Part shown: in pieces, positions 7,357 to 16,063 of the stretch | Layout: every line of letters starts with the position of its first letter | Position numbering within the stretch: the first letter of the stretch is position 1 | Assembly (NCBI GenBank): GCA_017451025.1 | Contig: JAFSSM010000013.1 | Location: 1 to 53,150 of the forward strand | From: Synergistaceae bacterium | GTDB taxonomy: Bacteria; Synergistota; Synergistia; Synergistales; Aminobacteriaceae | Length of the DNA stretch: 53,150 nt | Direction of reading: 5' to 3' | Notes under the pieces: generated by a model | The model's database searches: none | What the model was told of the DNA's origin: nothing | Seen by the model: the letters and a program-made list of their open reading frames with translations, nothing else | Made by a program: the position numbers and the translations under genes

Positions 7357-10293
7357 CTATTCTGCATTTTGCTTGAGTCTGTCTAACGCCGAAGTATCGG
7401 TGAGCCTGTAATTAGTCATAGCATAGTCGAGAGCAGAATAGCCGTTAAAGTTCTTGATGTGAAGGTCAGCACCAGCATCGATTAGGGCATCAACTACGTC
7501 GTCAGTGTTGTAGGCGGCAGCGTAGATGAGAGGGGTGTTGCCCTTGATGTCTTGTGCGTTGAGATCGGCTCCTGATTTGACGAGGAGGTCGATAATGTCA
7601 GCAGAGTTGCTTTTTGCGGCGAACATGAGGGGGGTAGCGGCGGATTTATTTGTGACGTTGATGGAGATACCAGAGTTAATTGCTTGAGCGAGGTCGTCTT
7701 CTGAGCCAGAGCGTGCGATTTTGAGGATGTCGCGCTGGAAAGTAAGTTTGAGGGCTTTGGCGGATTCTTCTTGCTGTTCAGGCGAGAGGGTATCTGCGGG
7801 TATAGTTTCCTGCTCTGGTGAAGGGATTGCTTCGTTGTGTGAGATGTTAGCGTGTATTTCTTCCAGAGTTGTAGAGGTGTCGTCTTGTGCAGGTTGCTCT
7901 TCGGTGAAAACAGGGGCCGTGTCGTTGTACTCAGGAATTGCCTCATCATTAGCATGAGCCGCGTCGTTGAGTGCAAGAACCTCTTCATTAACAGGAGCCT
8001 CGTTATTCTGAACAAGAGTCGCATCTTGTGTAAGAGTCTCTGCGTTGAGAGCAGTAGCTTCTTCAAGTTCCAAAGTCCCGGCATCTCCCAAAACTTTACT
8101 CTCCTCCTCACCGTCAGACCCGCCCTCGCGTCCAGAAGTGCCCAAACATGATGCTTCCTCAATTTTCTTCAAGCAATACTCACATTTCGCATTCGACAGC
8201 TTCTCTCGTGCATATTCCAGAAGCGTCTTGCCATGCTTGTTAGCCACGCATACCTCAGCCCCGTTCTCTAGTAATATCTCGATATTCTCACACCTGCTGT
8301 TCATAACCGCATTCATCAGTGCGGTAACTCCCCTATTGTTCACAGCATTGACATCCGCACCATTCTCGATAAGTGCCTCAATAACTTTAGGCATGGAGAA
8401 TATCGAAGCGTAAATCAGCGCAGTCGTCCCGTGCTTATCCATAGCATTCACATTAGCACCGCTGTCTATCGCTCGCAGTATCGCCCTCTCCTTGCCCTTC
8501 TTGCACAGCTCAATGAAATATCTGTCCCGAACGCTATATCTCGTCTTGCCCGTCGGCTTACTGCTGAACGCCGCCGCTGCCTGCACCTCAAGTTCCGCAT
8601 CCTCACCAGCTAACAGCTGAATTATTCCCGGCGCATTCCTCATCCTCTGGTTCGTCAATGCATACGAAAATGCATCACGACCCTTGTTGTTCGTAGGGCT
8701 TGTGTCCGCTCCGCTCTCACACAATAACCTCACTACTTCCGGCTTGTTCTCCATCACAGCGAAAATTAATGCCGTATTCCCCTTGCCGTTCCTCGCGTTA
8801 ATATCCGCTCCGGCATCAATCAGTTCTTTTATTGCGCCAATATCCTTGTTCAAATGCGACGCTTCCATTAATGGCGTAGTACCGAAACGGCTTCGGGCGT
8901 TGGGATTCGCTCCGGCATCAAGTGCATTGATAATCTGTTCGTGCGTAGCCTTCCTGCAGAAAGTTATGAACTCCTTATCCGGCATCCCCGACTTGGCCGG
9001 AAGTTCGCTCAATCTTTCCCACTTGTCAGGACAAGAAGCATCGCTCTCAATTTCTGCCCTGCTCTCCGCTTCCTCAACAGACAGCAGCATGTACGGATAA
9101 TGCTCCGGATTAATCTTCAGCACACGTGTCTTCAAAATATCTCCTGCCCTCATAGCATCACGTGCACTCGCAGGATACATCAATGAACCATATTCTGACT
9201 TCGGAATCCTAGCCTCTAAATCGCTGCTGCCGCCAATATTGACAAATGCTCCGTCGTTCTCCGTGATGCGTTTGATTGTCGCGCTGAGTATCTGCCCGAC
9301 TTCGTACTTCTCATAACGCCTCTTCATGTTCGTCCACGGATCCGTGAGTGCCTGACTTACGCTCAAGGTCAGACCGTCAGTGCCCTTCGCTGTTACACGA
9401 AACACCCTGCGTTCTCCTTCTCTGTACGTTCCCTGTTTTTCCGGAGGTATATCCTCAATCGGAACTGAGCCGCAGATTCTTCCGGAAGATACGCTGAATC
9501 CTTCGTCAGTTATCTCCGTAATGCTTCCCCTGAAGAAATCACCAGGAGACACTATGCACATAAATACCCACTCGCACAAATCCAGTGCGGCATCTATTAA
9601 TTTACGGCCAGCCTCTTCCGAGTTATAGCGTCCGTGTACTGCCTCGTTACGAGCCTGCCTCAAATTATGCAGAATATCTATCTTGTCGCGGTTCTCCACG
9701 CCAAGAGGCTTGAGCAGATTGTTTATCTTCTTGTGCTGTTCCATGTTGTCGGGAACTTTGAGACCGCTACTCTCGAGAATCAAATCCGTTACCGCTTCCT
9801 CAATATCTCCAAGACACAGCAGGCAGTAGCGCGTGTTGCAGTAAAGATTGGCTTCTGCCTCAATGCCATATTCGGCAAGACATGCGAGCGGCGGGCAAGG
9901 AGCATTTTCCGGGAACATATCGCCCAAGAATGCAAACCTGCTTATCCCGTCCCCTGAAATAAACCATTCGCAAAGTTCAAGTGCGGAAGTCAGCATCCTT
10001 GAAGCCGAATTTTCGGAAGCATAATTGTCATTAGCAGCATCATCCTTAATTTCTGTGAGCGTCTTTATTTTCAGGCATATATTTTCGTCAATTATTCCGT
10101 TCTCCAGCAGAACATCAGGCCCTGCTGACTGAATATTGTTTTTTCTGCACAATTCTTCGCTTATGGTTTCTGCAATCCGTCCAAGATTAAGAAGGCATAT
10201 ATTATTGTCAGTTCCAAGTGCTTGTTCTGCTTTTTGTCCATATTCTGCCAGCTTCGGAAATTGTTCCGCAAGAAAGTCAAACCTGCTTTGCAT
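7357..10293 (-). CDS. large protein: two HEPN/DUF4145-like domains, S1-like domains and ankyrin repeats
   Basis: 978 residues from ATG 10293, which has AGGGAG seven bases upstream; an ATG at 10299 is too close to that site. Two related helical domains open the protein (about 3-115 and 119-248). Each begins RF.FL and ends with LxLCEW, and they resemble DUF4145/HEPN domains. The second has RNEAVH (Arg215, His220), the HEPN Rx4H motif; the first has KDDAAN there. Two S1-like beta domains follow (about 249-314 and 330-405), then ankyrin blocks at 441-565, 592-700 and 851-968, the last after an acidic Glu/Asn/Thr-rich linker (716-848). No signal peptide or membrane segment. Domain order suggests an RNA-related protein that binds partners through ankyrins. 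Its function is unknown. Confidence 0.8.
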   Translation of the reverse strand: MQSRFDFLAEQFPKLAEYGQKAEQALGTDNNICLLNLGRIAETISEELCRKNNIQSAGPDVLLENGIIDENICLKIKTLTEIKDDAANDNYASENSASRMLTSALELCEWFISGDGISRFAFLGDMFPENAPCPPLACLAEYGIEAEANLYCNTRYCLLCLGDIEEAVTDLILESSGLKVPDNMEQHKKINNLLKPLGVENRDKIDILHNLRQARNEAVHGRYNSEEAGRKLIDAALDLCEWVFMCIVSPGDFFRGSITEITDEGFSVSSGRICGSVPIEDIPPEKQGTYREGERRVFRVTAKGTDGLTLSVSQALTDPWTNMKRRYEKYEVGQILSATIKRITENDGAFVNIGGSSDLEARIPKSEYGSLMYPASARDAMRAGDILKTRVLKINPEHYPYMLLSVEEAESRAEIESDASCPDKWERLSELPAKSGMPDKEFITFCRKATHEQIINALDAGANPNARSRFGTTPLMEASHLNKDIGAIKELIDAGADINARNGKGNTALIFAVMENKPEVVRLLCESGADTSPTNNKGRDAFSYALTNQRMRNAPGIIQLLAGEDAELEVQAAAAFSSKPTGKTRYSVRDRYFIELCKKGKERAILRAIDSGANVNAMDKHGTTALIYASIFSMPKVIEALIENGADVNAVNNRGVTALMNAVMNSRCENIEILLENGAEVCVANKHGKTLLEYAREKLSNAKCEYCLKKIEEASCLGTSGREGGSDGEEESKVLGDAGTLELEEATALNAETLTQDATLVQNNEAPVNEEVLALNDAAHANDEAIPEYNDTAPVFTEEQPAQDDTSTTLEEIHANISHNEAIPSPEQETIPADTLSPEQQEESAKALKLTFQRDILKIARSGSEDDLAQAINSGISINVTNKSAATPLMFAAKSNSADIIDLLVKSGADLNAQDIKGNTPLIYAAAYNTDDVVDALIDAGADLHIKNFNGYSALDYAMTNYRLTDTSALDRLKQNAE

Positions 10294-10351
10294 TGTCATT
10301 CTCCCTGTAAATTTTTGGTGATGCTGTAAATTGTAATATATATAGAGAAAT

Positions 10352-10382
10352 TTGACATGAACACCAGGCAGAATAATATAAT
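10352..10382 (+). promoter_or_regulatory. candidate iorA promoter
   Basis: TTGACA (10352-10357) is followed by overlapping -10 candidates TAATAT (16-base spacer) and TATAAT (10377-10382, 19-base spacer). This would give a leader of about 95 bases before iorA, which holds a 6-bp inverted repeat GCTCAT/ATGAGC (10406-10426). Confidence 0.55.
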
Positions 10383-10484
10383 CTCATGTTCCCTCGCGTT
10401 TATGTGCTCATGAACTATTAATGAGCTTATATCTCGCAGAGAGCAGGTGCTAAAATTCACAGCAATTCAGAAGGGGGAAAAATT

Positions 10485-12245
10485 ATGAAACAGTTAATGC
10501 AGGGCAACACCGCCGCCGCAAGAGGACTCTGGGAGGCTGGCTGTTGCTTTGCGTCGAGCTATCCAGGAACTCCCAGCACGGAAATTACGGAGGAGATAGC
10601 AAAATTCAGCGAAGTATATTCCGAGTGGGCACCCAACGAAAAGGTAGCAATGGAAGCAGCATTCGGGGCAAGCCTCGCAGGAAAGAGGAGCTTCTGCGGA
10701 ATGAAGCACGTCGGCCTCAACGTTGCGGCAGATCCGCTGTTCACGGTCTCCTACACCGGGATTAACGCAGGAATGGTTATCTGCGTGGCTGATGATGCAG
10801 GAATGCACTCAAGCCAGAACGAACAGGACAGCCGGCATTACGCACGTGCGGCCAAGCTCCCGATGCTCGAACCATCAGACTCTCAGGAAGCATTGGACTT
10901 CTTCAAGCGTGCCTACACCCTCTCAGAAGAATATGACTCGCCGGTAATCGTGAAGATGTGTACGAGGATTGCGCATTCACAGTCAGTTGTTGAGACAGGA
11001 GAACGTCAGGAAGCTCCGGAGCACCCCTACGAGAAGAACATAGCCAAATACGTAATGATGCCCGGCAACGCCATAAAGAGGCACCCAATCGTCGAAGAGA
11101 GAATGCGGAAATTGCAGTCCTTCGCCGAAACCTCAGACCTGAACCGCACAGAACAGGGCAGTGATGCTTCAATCGGCATAATAACTTCGTCAACGTCCTA
11201 CCAGTACGTGAAGGAAGCCTGCGGTGATAAATTCCCGATATTGAAGCTCGGAATGATCTGGCCTATGCCCGACGAAAAACTGAAGGCTTTTGCTCAGGGT
11301 GTGAAGAGGCTCGTAATTGTTGAGGAGCTTGACGGATTCATAGAGGAACATTGCCGCTCACTTGGCCTGATGTGTGATGGAAAAGAGCTTTTCGGATTTT
11401 TGGGGGAATTAAGCCCTAATATCATTGCCGAAAAATTGGGAATGAGTCATGTTGACGGCGTGAAGTTGGGTGAAACTCTGCCTGCACGTCCTCCTATGAT
11501 GTGCGCGGGCTGTCCTCATCGCGGACTGTTCTACACCCTCAAAAAGGCAGGCTGTACAGTTCTGGGCGATATAGGCTGTTACACGCTGGGTGCTGTTGCT
11601 CCGCTGTCGGCAATGGAGATGACGTTATGCATGGGTGCATCGGTCAGTGCACTCCACGGCTTCAATAAGGCAAACAGTGCCGCTCACTCCGTTCACGGCA
11701 ACCCGCCCGCCCACCCCCCTGTAGCCGTAATCGGTGACTCCACATTCATGCACTCAGGAATGACCGGCCTCGCAAATATCGCCTACAACCAGAGCAAGAG
11801 TGTAGTGATTATTCTCGACAACTCCATTACCGGAATGACCGGACACCAGCAGAACCCCACAACTGGCCTGAACATTCACGGAGACCCCGCCGGAAAGATA
11901 GACCTCGAGGCACTGTGCCGTGCAATGGGTTTTTCGCGTGTAAGAGTCATTGACCCCTACAACCTCAAGGAGTGCGAGGACGCACTGCGCGAGGAGCTTG
12001 AAGCAGGAGAGTCCAGCGTGATAATTTCACGGAGGCCCTGTGCGCTGTTGAAGTACGTCAAGCACAATCCGCCCCTTCACGTGGATACGGCCAAGTGCGT
12101 CGGGTGCAAGTCGTGCATGAAGATAGGGTGTCCGGCACTCTCGATGAAGGAAGGTCATGCTCACGTTGACGAGACGCTGTGCGTGGGCTGCGGAGTGTGC
12201 ACACAATTGTGCAGGTTCGGAGCGTTCAAGAAGGAGGGTGCGTAA
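10485..12245 (+). CDS. iorA: indolepyruvate:ferredoxin oxidoreductase, alpha subunit
   Basis: 586 residues. With IorB it oxidatively decarboxylates aryl 2-oxoacids (indolepyruvate, phenylpyruvate, hydroxyphenylpyruvate) to aryl-acetyl-CoA and reduces ferredoxin. The N-terminal pyrimidine-binding part (SSYPGTPSTEI; APNEKVAMEAAFGASLAG) is followed by the thiamine diphosphate/Mg region (GDIGCYTLGA; GDSTFMHSG; NSITGMTGHQQNP). A C-terminal di-cluster ferredoxin domain has CVGCKSCMKIGCP at 538 and CVGCGVCTQLC at 566. The ribosome site AGGGGG precedes the ATG. It heads the plus-strand cluster with iorB, paaK and two ACT proteins, but is separated from iorB by a coiled-coil gene. Confidence 0.96.
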   Translation: MKQLMQGNTAAARGLWEAGCCFASSYPGTPSTEITEEIAKFSEVYSEWAPNEKVAMEAAFGASLAGKRSFCGMKHVGLNVAADPLFTVSYTGINAGMVICVADDAGMHSSQNEQDSRHYARAAKLPMLEPSDSQEALDFFKRAYTLSEEYDSPVIVKMCTRIAHSQSVVETGERQEAPEHPYEKNIAKYVMMPGNAIKRHPIVEERMRKLQSFAETSDLNRTEQGSDASIGIITSSTSYQYVKEACGDKFPILKLGMIWPMPDEKLKAFAQGVKRLVIVEELDGFIEEHCRSLGLMCDGKELFGFLGELSPNIIAEKLGMSHVDGVKLGETLPARPPMMCAGCPHRGLFYTLKKAGCTVLGDIGCYTLGAVAPLSAMEMTLCMGASVSALHGFNKANSAAHSVHGNPPAHPPVAVIGDSTFMHSGMTGLANIAYNQSKSVVIILDNSITGMTGHQQNPTTGLNIHGDPAGKIDLEALCRAMGFSRVRVIDPYNLKECEDALREELEAGESSVIISRRPCALLKYVKHNPPLHVDTAKCVGCKSCMKIGCPALSMKEGHAHVDETLCVGCGVCTQLCRFGAFKKEGA

Positions 12246-12247
12246 TT

Positions 12248-12691
12248 ATGGCAGAAGCGAATGATTATGTGCGCAAGGAAGTCTTCGATGCGAGAATGGA
12301 CCGCATGGAAATGCTGCTTGAGAAGACTGTAATGGAAATCAAGTCATATGTCGAGAAGACTACCGGCGAAACAAAAGCCTATGTCGAGAAGACTACCGGC
12401 GAGCTTAAAACATATGTCGAGCAAAGTACTGGTGAGCTCAAAGCAGAGATTGGCGAAATCAGGAATGATATAAAGGTCCTGAGTACTCGTGTTGATTCTC
12501 TTGAGCATGTAATAGGCTGGGGAATCGGAGGTTTCGCATTGGTTCTGGCATTGGCTGCCGTAATCCCGGCATTTGTGGCCTTCATCAAGAAACTGTTTAA
12601 ACCTTCGGTTACATTTGAAGACGTGGAACGTATGATAAATGAATCATCGGCCAGGCTTATAGCAGAATTACGGGGAGGTCAGGCAGAATGA
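12248..12691 (+). CDS. short coiled-coil protein with one membrane segment, between iorA and iorB
   Basis: 147 residues from ATG 12248, with GGAGGG upstream in the iorA end; a longer frame to 12179 lies wholly inside iorA. Residues 33-76 are four 11-residue repeats (SYVEKTTGETK, AYVEKTTGELK, TYVEQSTGELK, AEIGEIRNDIK), an undecad pattern expected of a right-handed coiled coil. One membrane segment follows (about 89-113) and then a charged helical tail. No signal peptide. Its stop codon overlaps the iorB start as ATGA, so iorB translation is probably coupled to it. It resembles small DUF1640-like coiled-coil membrane proteins in layout only. Function unknown; position suggests membrane attachment of the oxidoreductase, which is inference. 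Confidence 0.75.
   Translation: MAEANDYVRKEVFDARMDRMEMLLEKTVMEIKSYVEKTTGETKAYVEKTTGELKTYVEQSTGELKAEIGEIRNDIKVLSTRVDSLEHVIGWGIGGFALVLALAAVIPAFVAFIKKLFKPSVTFEDVERMINESSARLIAELRGGQAE
12344..12475 (+). repeat. 33-bp tandem repeats encoding 11-residue coiled-coil units
   Basis: Four 33-base units in frame within the coiled-coil gene. The first two are nearly identical (both carry GTCGAGAAGACTACCGGCGA), the third is diverged and the fourth is recognisable mainly at protein level. Loss or gain of a unit would keep the frame and change rod length. Confidence 0.8.
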
Positions 12692-13263
12692 ACACTCGCA
12701 ACATTATGATCGTCGGTGTCGGCGGACAAGGCAGCGTCCTCGCCAGCAAATTGCTCGGGCATCTGCTCATCACGCAGGGCTACGACGTTAAGGTCTCAGA
12801 AGTTCACGGAATGAGCCAGCGCGGAGGCAGCGTTGTAACTTATGTGCGCTACGGCGACAAAGTATATTCCCCAGTCATCGACAAAGGACAGGCAGACGTG
12901 ATTGTGTCGTTCGAGCTTCTCGAGGCCGCAAGAAACATCGAGTACCTCAAGCCCGAAGGCCAGATAGTTACTTCAACGCAGCAGATTGACCCTATGCCCG
13001 TACTTATCGGCGCAATGAGCTACCCCGAAGACCTGCTCAGCAAGATTAAGGCTCTGGGCGTTAAGATTGACGCGCTGGACTGCGTGAAACTCGCAGAACA
13101 GGCAGGCAGCACTAAAGCAGTGAACCTCGTGCTGCTCGGAAGGCTGTCGCATTACTTCGACGATATTCCTTCTGAGGCATGGGACGAAGCAATAAATTCG
13201 TGCGTTCCCCAAAAATTCCTGGAACTTAACCGCAAAGCATTTGAGCTTGGGAAAAACGCATAG
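12688..13263 (+). CDS. iorB: indolepyruvate:ferredoxin oxidoreductase, beta subunit
   Basis: 191 residues, the usual size of the gamma/beta-fused domain (pyruvate ferredoxin/flavodoxin oxidoreductase family). The nucleotide-binding GVGGQGSVLAS is at residues 10-20, and the family signature SEVHGMSQRGGSV is at about 37-49. It partners IorA in CoA-dependent oxidation of aryl pyruvates. The ATG overlaps the stop codon of the upstream coiled-coil gene. Confidence 0.95.
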   Translation: MNTRNIMIVGVGGQGSVLASKLLGHLLITQGYDVKVSEVHGMSQRGGSVVTYVRYGDKVYSPVIDKGQADVIVSFELLEAARNIEYLKPEGQIVTSTQQIDPMPVLIGAMSYPEDLLSKIKALGVKIDALDCVKLAEQAGSTKAVNLVLLGRLSHYFDDIPSEAWDEAINSCVPQKFLELNRKAFELGKNA

Positions 13264-13290
13264 AGATATTTACACGGAGATGATGTTTTG

Positions 13291-14595
13291 ATGGAAAAGA
13301 GATATTTTCAGCCTGAGATAGAGACAATGAGCCGCGACAAGATTCGCGACCTGCAGAATGAACGTCTCTTGAAGCAGGTGCGTAATGTGTGGGAGAACGT
13401 CCCGTATTACCGCGCAAAAATGCAGGAAAAGGGATTAACCCCCGACGACATAAAATCGCAGGATGACCTGTACAAGCTCCCGTTCCTGACTAAGGACGAT
13501 TTACGCAAAGCTTATCCCTACGGACTGATGGGCCGTCCACTCAAGGACTGCGTACGCATTCAGTCGACGAGCGGCACGACAGGACAGAGAGTCGTAGCAT
13601 TCTACACGATGCATGACCTCGAAATCTGGGAGACCATGTGCGCACGTGCAATCGTCGCGGCGGGCGGAACTGACGAGTCGGTCGTTCAGGTGTCCTACGG
13701 TTACGGACTGTTCACCGGCGGACCGGGCCTCAACGGAGGAAGCCACAGGCTGGGGAGTCTCACCATTCCGACATCATCGGGCAACACAGACAGGCAGATT
13801 ATGTTCATCAAGGACCTGCAGGCTACGATTTTGTGCTGCACACCGAGTTACGCGGCATTCATAGGCGAGCGCATGAAGGAAATGGGCATGAAGCCGGAGG
13901 ATATTCCGCTGAAAGCAGGTATCTTCGGTGCAGAAGCGTGGAGCGAGGAAATGCGCAGAGACATCGAGGCCACAATGGGCATCAAGGCGTTCGACATTTA
14001 CGGGCTTACGGAACTTTGCGGGCCTGGTGTGTCGTTCGAGTGCGAGGACCAGCACGGAATGCACATCAACGAGGACTATTTCATCCCGGAGATTATTGAC
14101 CCGAAGACCGGCGAAGTTCTGCCGGAAGGGAGTCTCGGCGAACTGGTCTTCACCACGCTGGACAAGGAAGCCTTCCCGCTCATCAGGTACAGGACTCGCG
14201 ACATCACGACGCTTACTCACGAACCGTGCCCCTGCGGACGTACTCACGTCAGGATGACGAAGCTGAAGGGCAGAACCGACGACATGCTCATAATAAGGGG
14301 CGTAAATGTCTTCCCGAGCCAGATTGAGACCGTCCTAATCAACAGCGGCTACCCTGCGAACTACCAGATCATCGTTGACAGGGTGAACAACACGGATACT
14401 CTGGACGTTCGTGTTGAGATGACTCCGGAGATGTTCACGGACAATTTGGGCGAGGTCAACAAGAGGCAGGCAGAACTGGTTGACGGTCTGCGCTCTATGC
14501 TGGGCCTTAAGGCGAAAGTTACTCTTGTTGCGCCGAAGACTATTGTGCGCAGTGAGGGCAAGGCAGTACGCGTAATCGACAACAGGAAAATTTAG
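13291..14595 (+). CDS. paaK: phenylacetate-CoA ligase family enzyme
   Basis: 434 residues from ATG 13291; a TTG directly before it (13288) is also possible and is better spaced from GGAG. Motifs: STSGTTGQRVV (ATP loop), YGLTELCGPGVSFEC, YRTRDITTL and KGRTDDMLIIRGVNVFPSQIE, all characteristic of the PaaK family. Next to iorAB this enzyme is commonly annotated as making or using aryl-acetyl-CoA; running in the acid-forming direction, coupled to ATP synthesis, would fit amino-acid fermentation, but the direction is inference. Followed closely by two ACT proteins. Confidence 0.92.
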   Translation: MEKRYFQPEIETMSRDKIRDLQNERLLKQVRNVWENVPYYRAKMQEKGLTPDDIKSQDDLYKLPFLTKDDLRKAYPYGLMGRPLKDCVRIQSTSGTTGQRVVAFYTMHDLEIWETMCARAIVAAGGTDESVVQVSYGYGLFTGGPGLNGGSHRLGSLTIPTSSGNTDRQIMFIKDLQATILCCTPSYAAFIGERMKEMGMKPEDIPLKAGIFGAEAWSEEMRRDIEATMGIKAFDIYGLTELCGPGVSFECEDQHGMHINEDYFIPEIIDPKTGEVLPEGSLGELVFTTLDKEAFPLIRYRTRDITTLTHEPCPCGRTHVRMTKLKGRTDDMLIIRGVNVFPSQIETVLINSGYPANYQIIVDRVNNTDTLDVRVEMTPEMFTDNLGEVNKRQAELVDGLRSMLGLKAKVTLVAPKTIVRSEGKAVRVIDNRKI

Positions 14596-14613
14596 CGGGA
14601 GGAAGTGTGAATT

Positions 14614-15048
14614 ATGAGCGTAAAGCAGATTTCGGTTTTTCTGGAGAATCGTCCGGGATGCCTTCACGAAATGACGAAGGCACTGGCCGATGCAAATATA
14701 GACCTGCGCGGTTTATCGCTGGCAGAGACTAGCGATTTCGGTATCGTCAGGCTCATCGTCGATGACGTTCTGGGCACAGCTAACACCCTGAAGGACTCGG
14801 GGTTCGTTGCGAGCATGAGCGAGGTGCTTGCCGTTGAAGTTCCGAACATTCCCGGCGGCTTGAACAGGGTGCTCGAAATTCTCAGCGGCACAGGAATTAA
14901 CGTAGAGTACATGTACGCAATTTTGGGCAACAAGTCCAGCGAGACGGCCTACATGATCTTCAAGGTCAACGACAACGACAAGGCAGCCTTTGCGCTGAAT
15001 ATTGCGGGCGTGAAGATTCTGGAAGCGGAGGAGCTGTCAGCCCTGTAA
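14614..15048 (+). CDS. double-ACT-domain regulatory protein (first copy)
   Basis: 144 residues made of two ACT domains (about 4-70 and 71-140). The first begins KQISVFLENRPGCLHEMTKA, the second AVEVPNIPGGLNRVLEIL. Such small proteins bind amino acids and modulate a partner; no catalytic domain is present. GGAGG lies upstream of the ATG and 18 bases separate it from paaK. It is a paralogue of the next gene, with the same length and ending (EELSAL). Likely ligand: an aromatic amino acid, inferred from neighbours only. Confidence 0.88.
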   Translation: MSVKQISVFLENRPGCLHEMTKALADANIDLRGLSLAETSDFGIVRLIVDDVLGTANTLKDSGFVASMSEVLAVEVPNIPGGLNRVLEILSGTGINVEYMYAILGNKSSETAYMIFKVNDNDKAAFALNIAGVKILEAEELSAL

Positions 15049-15074
15049 AGGTAATCGGGCGAGAAAATTTTTTC

Positions 15075-15106
15075 AGAGGCTGCTGCTCTTGCGGGCGGCA
15101 GTCTCT
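15075..15106 (+). terminator. hairpin between the two ACT genes (partial terminator or processing site)
   Basis: AGAGGCTGC (15075-15083) pairs with GCAGTCTCT (15098-15106), with one G-U pair. The following TATTGTT is only moderately T-rich, so it may reduce rather than stop transcription into the second ACT gene. Confidence 0.4.
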
Positions 15107-15126
15107 TATTGTTAGGAGATGGAACA

Positions 15127-15561
15127 ATGAACGTTAAGCAGATTTCGGTGTTCGTGGACAATAAGCCGGGCAGTTTGTACGGGATAGCTAAAGTTTTTGC
15201 GGATAACAACGTAAGAATAAGGGCATTAACGGTTACGGAGACAAGTGATTTCAGCGTGGTCAGGCTGATTGTGGATAACGTTATGTGGGCTTCGTCAGTC
15301 CTAAAAGACGGAGGCTTCATCACGAAAATTCAGGAGGTACTTGCGGTTGAAGTTCCCAACAGTCCCGGCGGCCTCAACAAAGTTCTCGGGGCAATAATGG
15401 ACGCTGACGTGAACATCGAGTACAGTTACACTATTCTGACGGGAAAGTACATGATAAGCACATGCATGATCTTCAAGGTCAGCGACAACATAAAAGCTGT
15501 GGAAGCACTTAGAGCTTCGGGCATAAAGATAATGCCTCAGGAAGAGTTGTCAGCTCTGTAG
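15127..15561 (+). CDS. double-ACT-domain regulatory protein (second copy)
   Basis: 144 residues from ATG 15127, with AGGAG upstream; a TTG at 15109 is in frame but has no site. Two ACT domains (KQISVFVDNKPGSLYGIAKV; AVEVPNSPGGLNKVLGAI) align end to end with the preceding gene, so the pair arose by tandem duplication. The ligand loop of the second domain differs (IEYSYTIL versus VEYMYAIL), so ligands may differ. It is the last gene of the iorA-paaK unit and ends at a bidirectional terminator. Confidence 0.88.
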   Translation: MNVKQISVFVDNKPGSLYGIAKVFADNNVRIRALTVTETSDFSVVRLIVDNVMWASSVLKDGGFITKIQEVLAVEVPNSPGGLNKVLGAIMDADVNIEYSYTILTGKYMISTCMIFKVSDNIKAVEALRASGIKIMPQEELSAL

Positions 15562-15571
15562 AATAAAACAG

Positions 15572-15622
15572 CCCTGCGCATACTTGCCATAAACTATATA
15601 CGCAGGGAGCTGATTAATTTTT
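15572..15622. terminator. bidirectional terminator between convergent genes
   Basis: CCCTGCGCATA (15572-15582) pairs with TATACGCAGGG (15597-15607), with one wobble pair. T-rich tracts follow on both strands (AATTTTT on plus, TGTTTTATT on minus), so it can end both the ACT gene and the LprI-like gene. Confidence 0.7.
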
Positions 15623-15627
15623 CGCCG

Positions 15628-15978
15628 CTACTTCTTGTTCCTCATCATGTACAGCTTGTAGAGACGGGTGAGTTCTTTTGTCCGGTCGTTCGTTGCCATA
15701 GTATAAGCCTTAATCTTCGGATAACCCTCCTCCATGTACTGGCTCGCCGCAATATCTCGCCCGCTGTCCAGCCATTCACGCTGTTCCGCTCTAACCTCTC
15801 TGGTCTTGGTTGCCGGGACTGCCTGCCTGAGCTTGATATATGCTTCGTTCAAAAGTCTGTCTGCCTCCGCAAATTTCCCGTTGGACTCCTTCATTTTGCG
15901 GTATTCACTGTCCTCAAGTGCAAACGCTGTTCCCGCAAGCAAAAGCACGAGCATTATTGCCGAGATAATACGCCTCAT
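15628..15978 (-). CDS. small secreted LprI-like (DUF1311) protein
   Basis: 116 residues from ATG 15978 (AGGAG nine bases upstream; an earlier ATG at 15987 touches the ribosome site). A signal peptide (MRRIISAIMLVLLLAGTAFA) is followed by a helical domain with ADRLLNEAYIKLRQA and AEQREWLDSGRDIA, the pattern of the DUF1311/LprI family (LNxxYxxL...Q..Wxxx RD). LprI-family members have been described as lysozyme inhibitors, but most are uncharacterised, and this one lacks the usual cysteines. Stand-alone gene. Confidence 0.7.
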   Translation of the reverse strand: MRRIISAIMLVLLLAGTAFALEDSEYRKMKESNGKFAEADRLLNEAYIKLRQAVPATKTREVRAEQREWLDSGRDIAASQYMEEGYPKIKAYTMATNDRTKELTRLYKLYMMRNKK

Positions 15979-16063
15979 AATTTCCATCTCCTAATTATTC
16001 GTGGTTGCCATTATTCTATAACTGTATCGTGTAATCTCTGTGAAAGTTTTCCTACTCCTCCAC

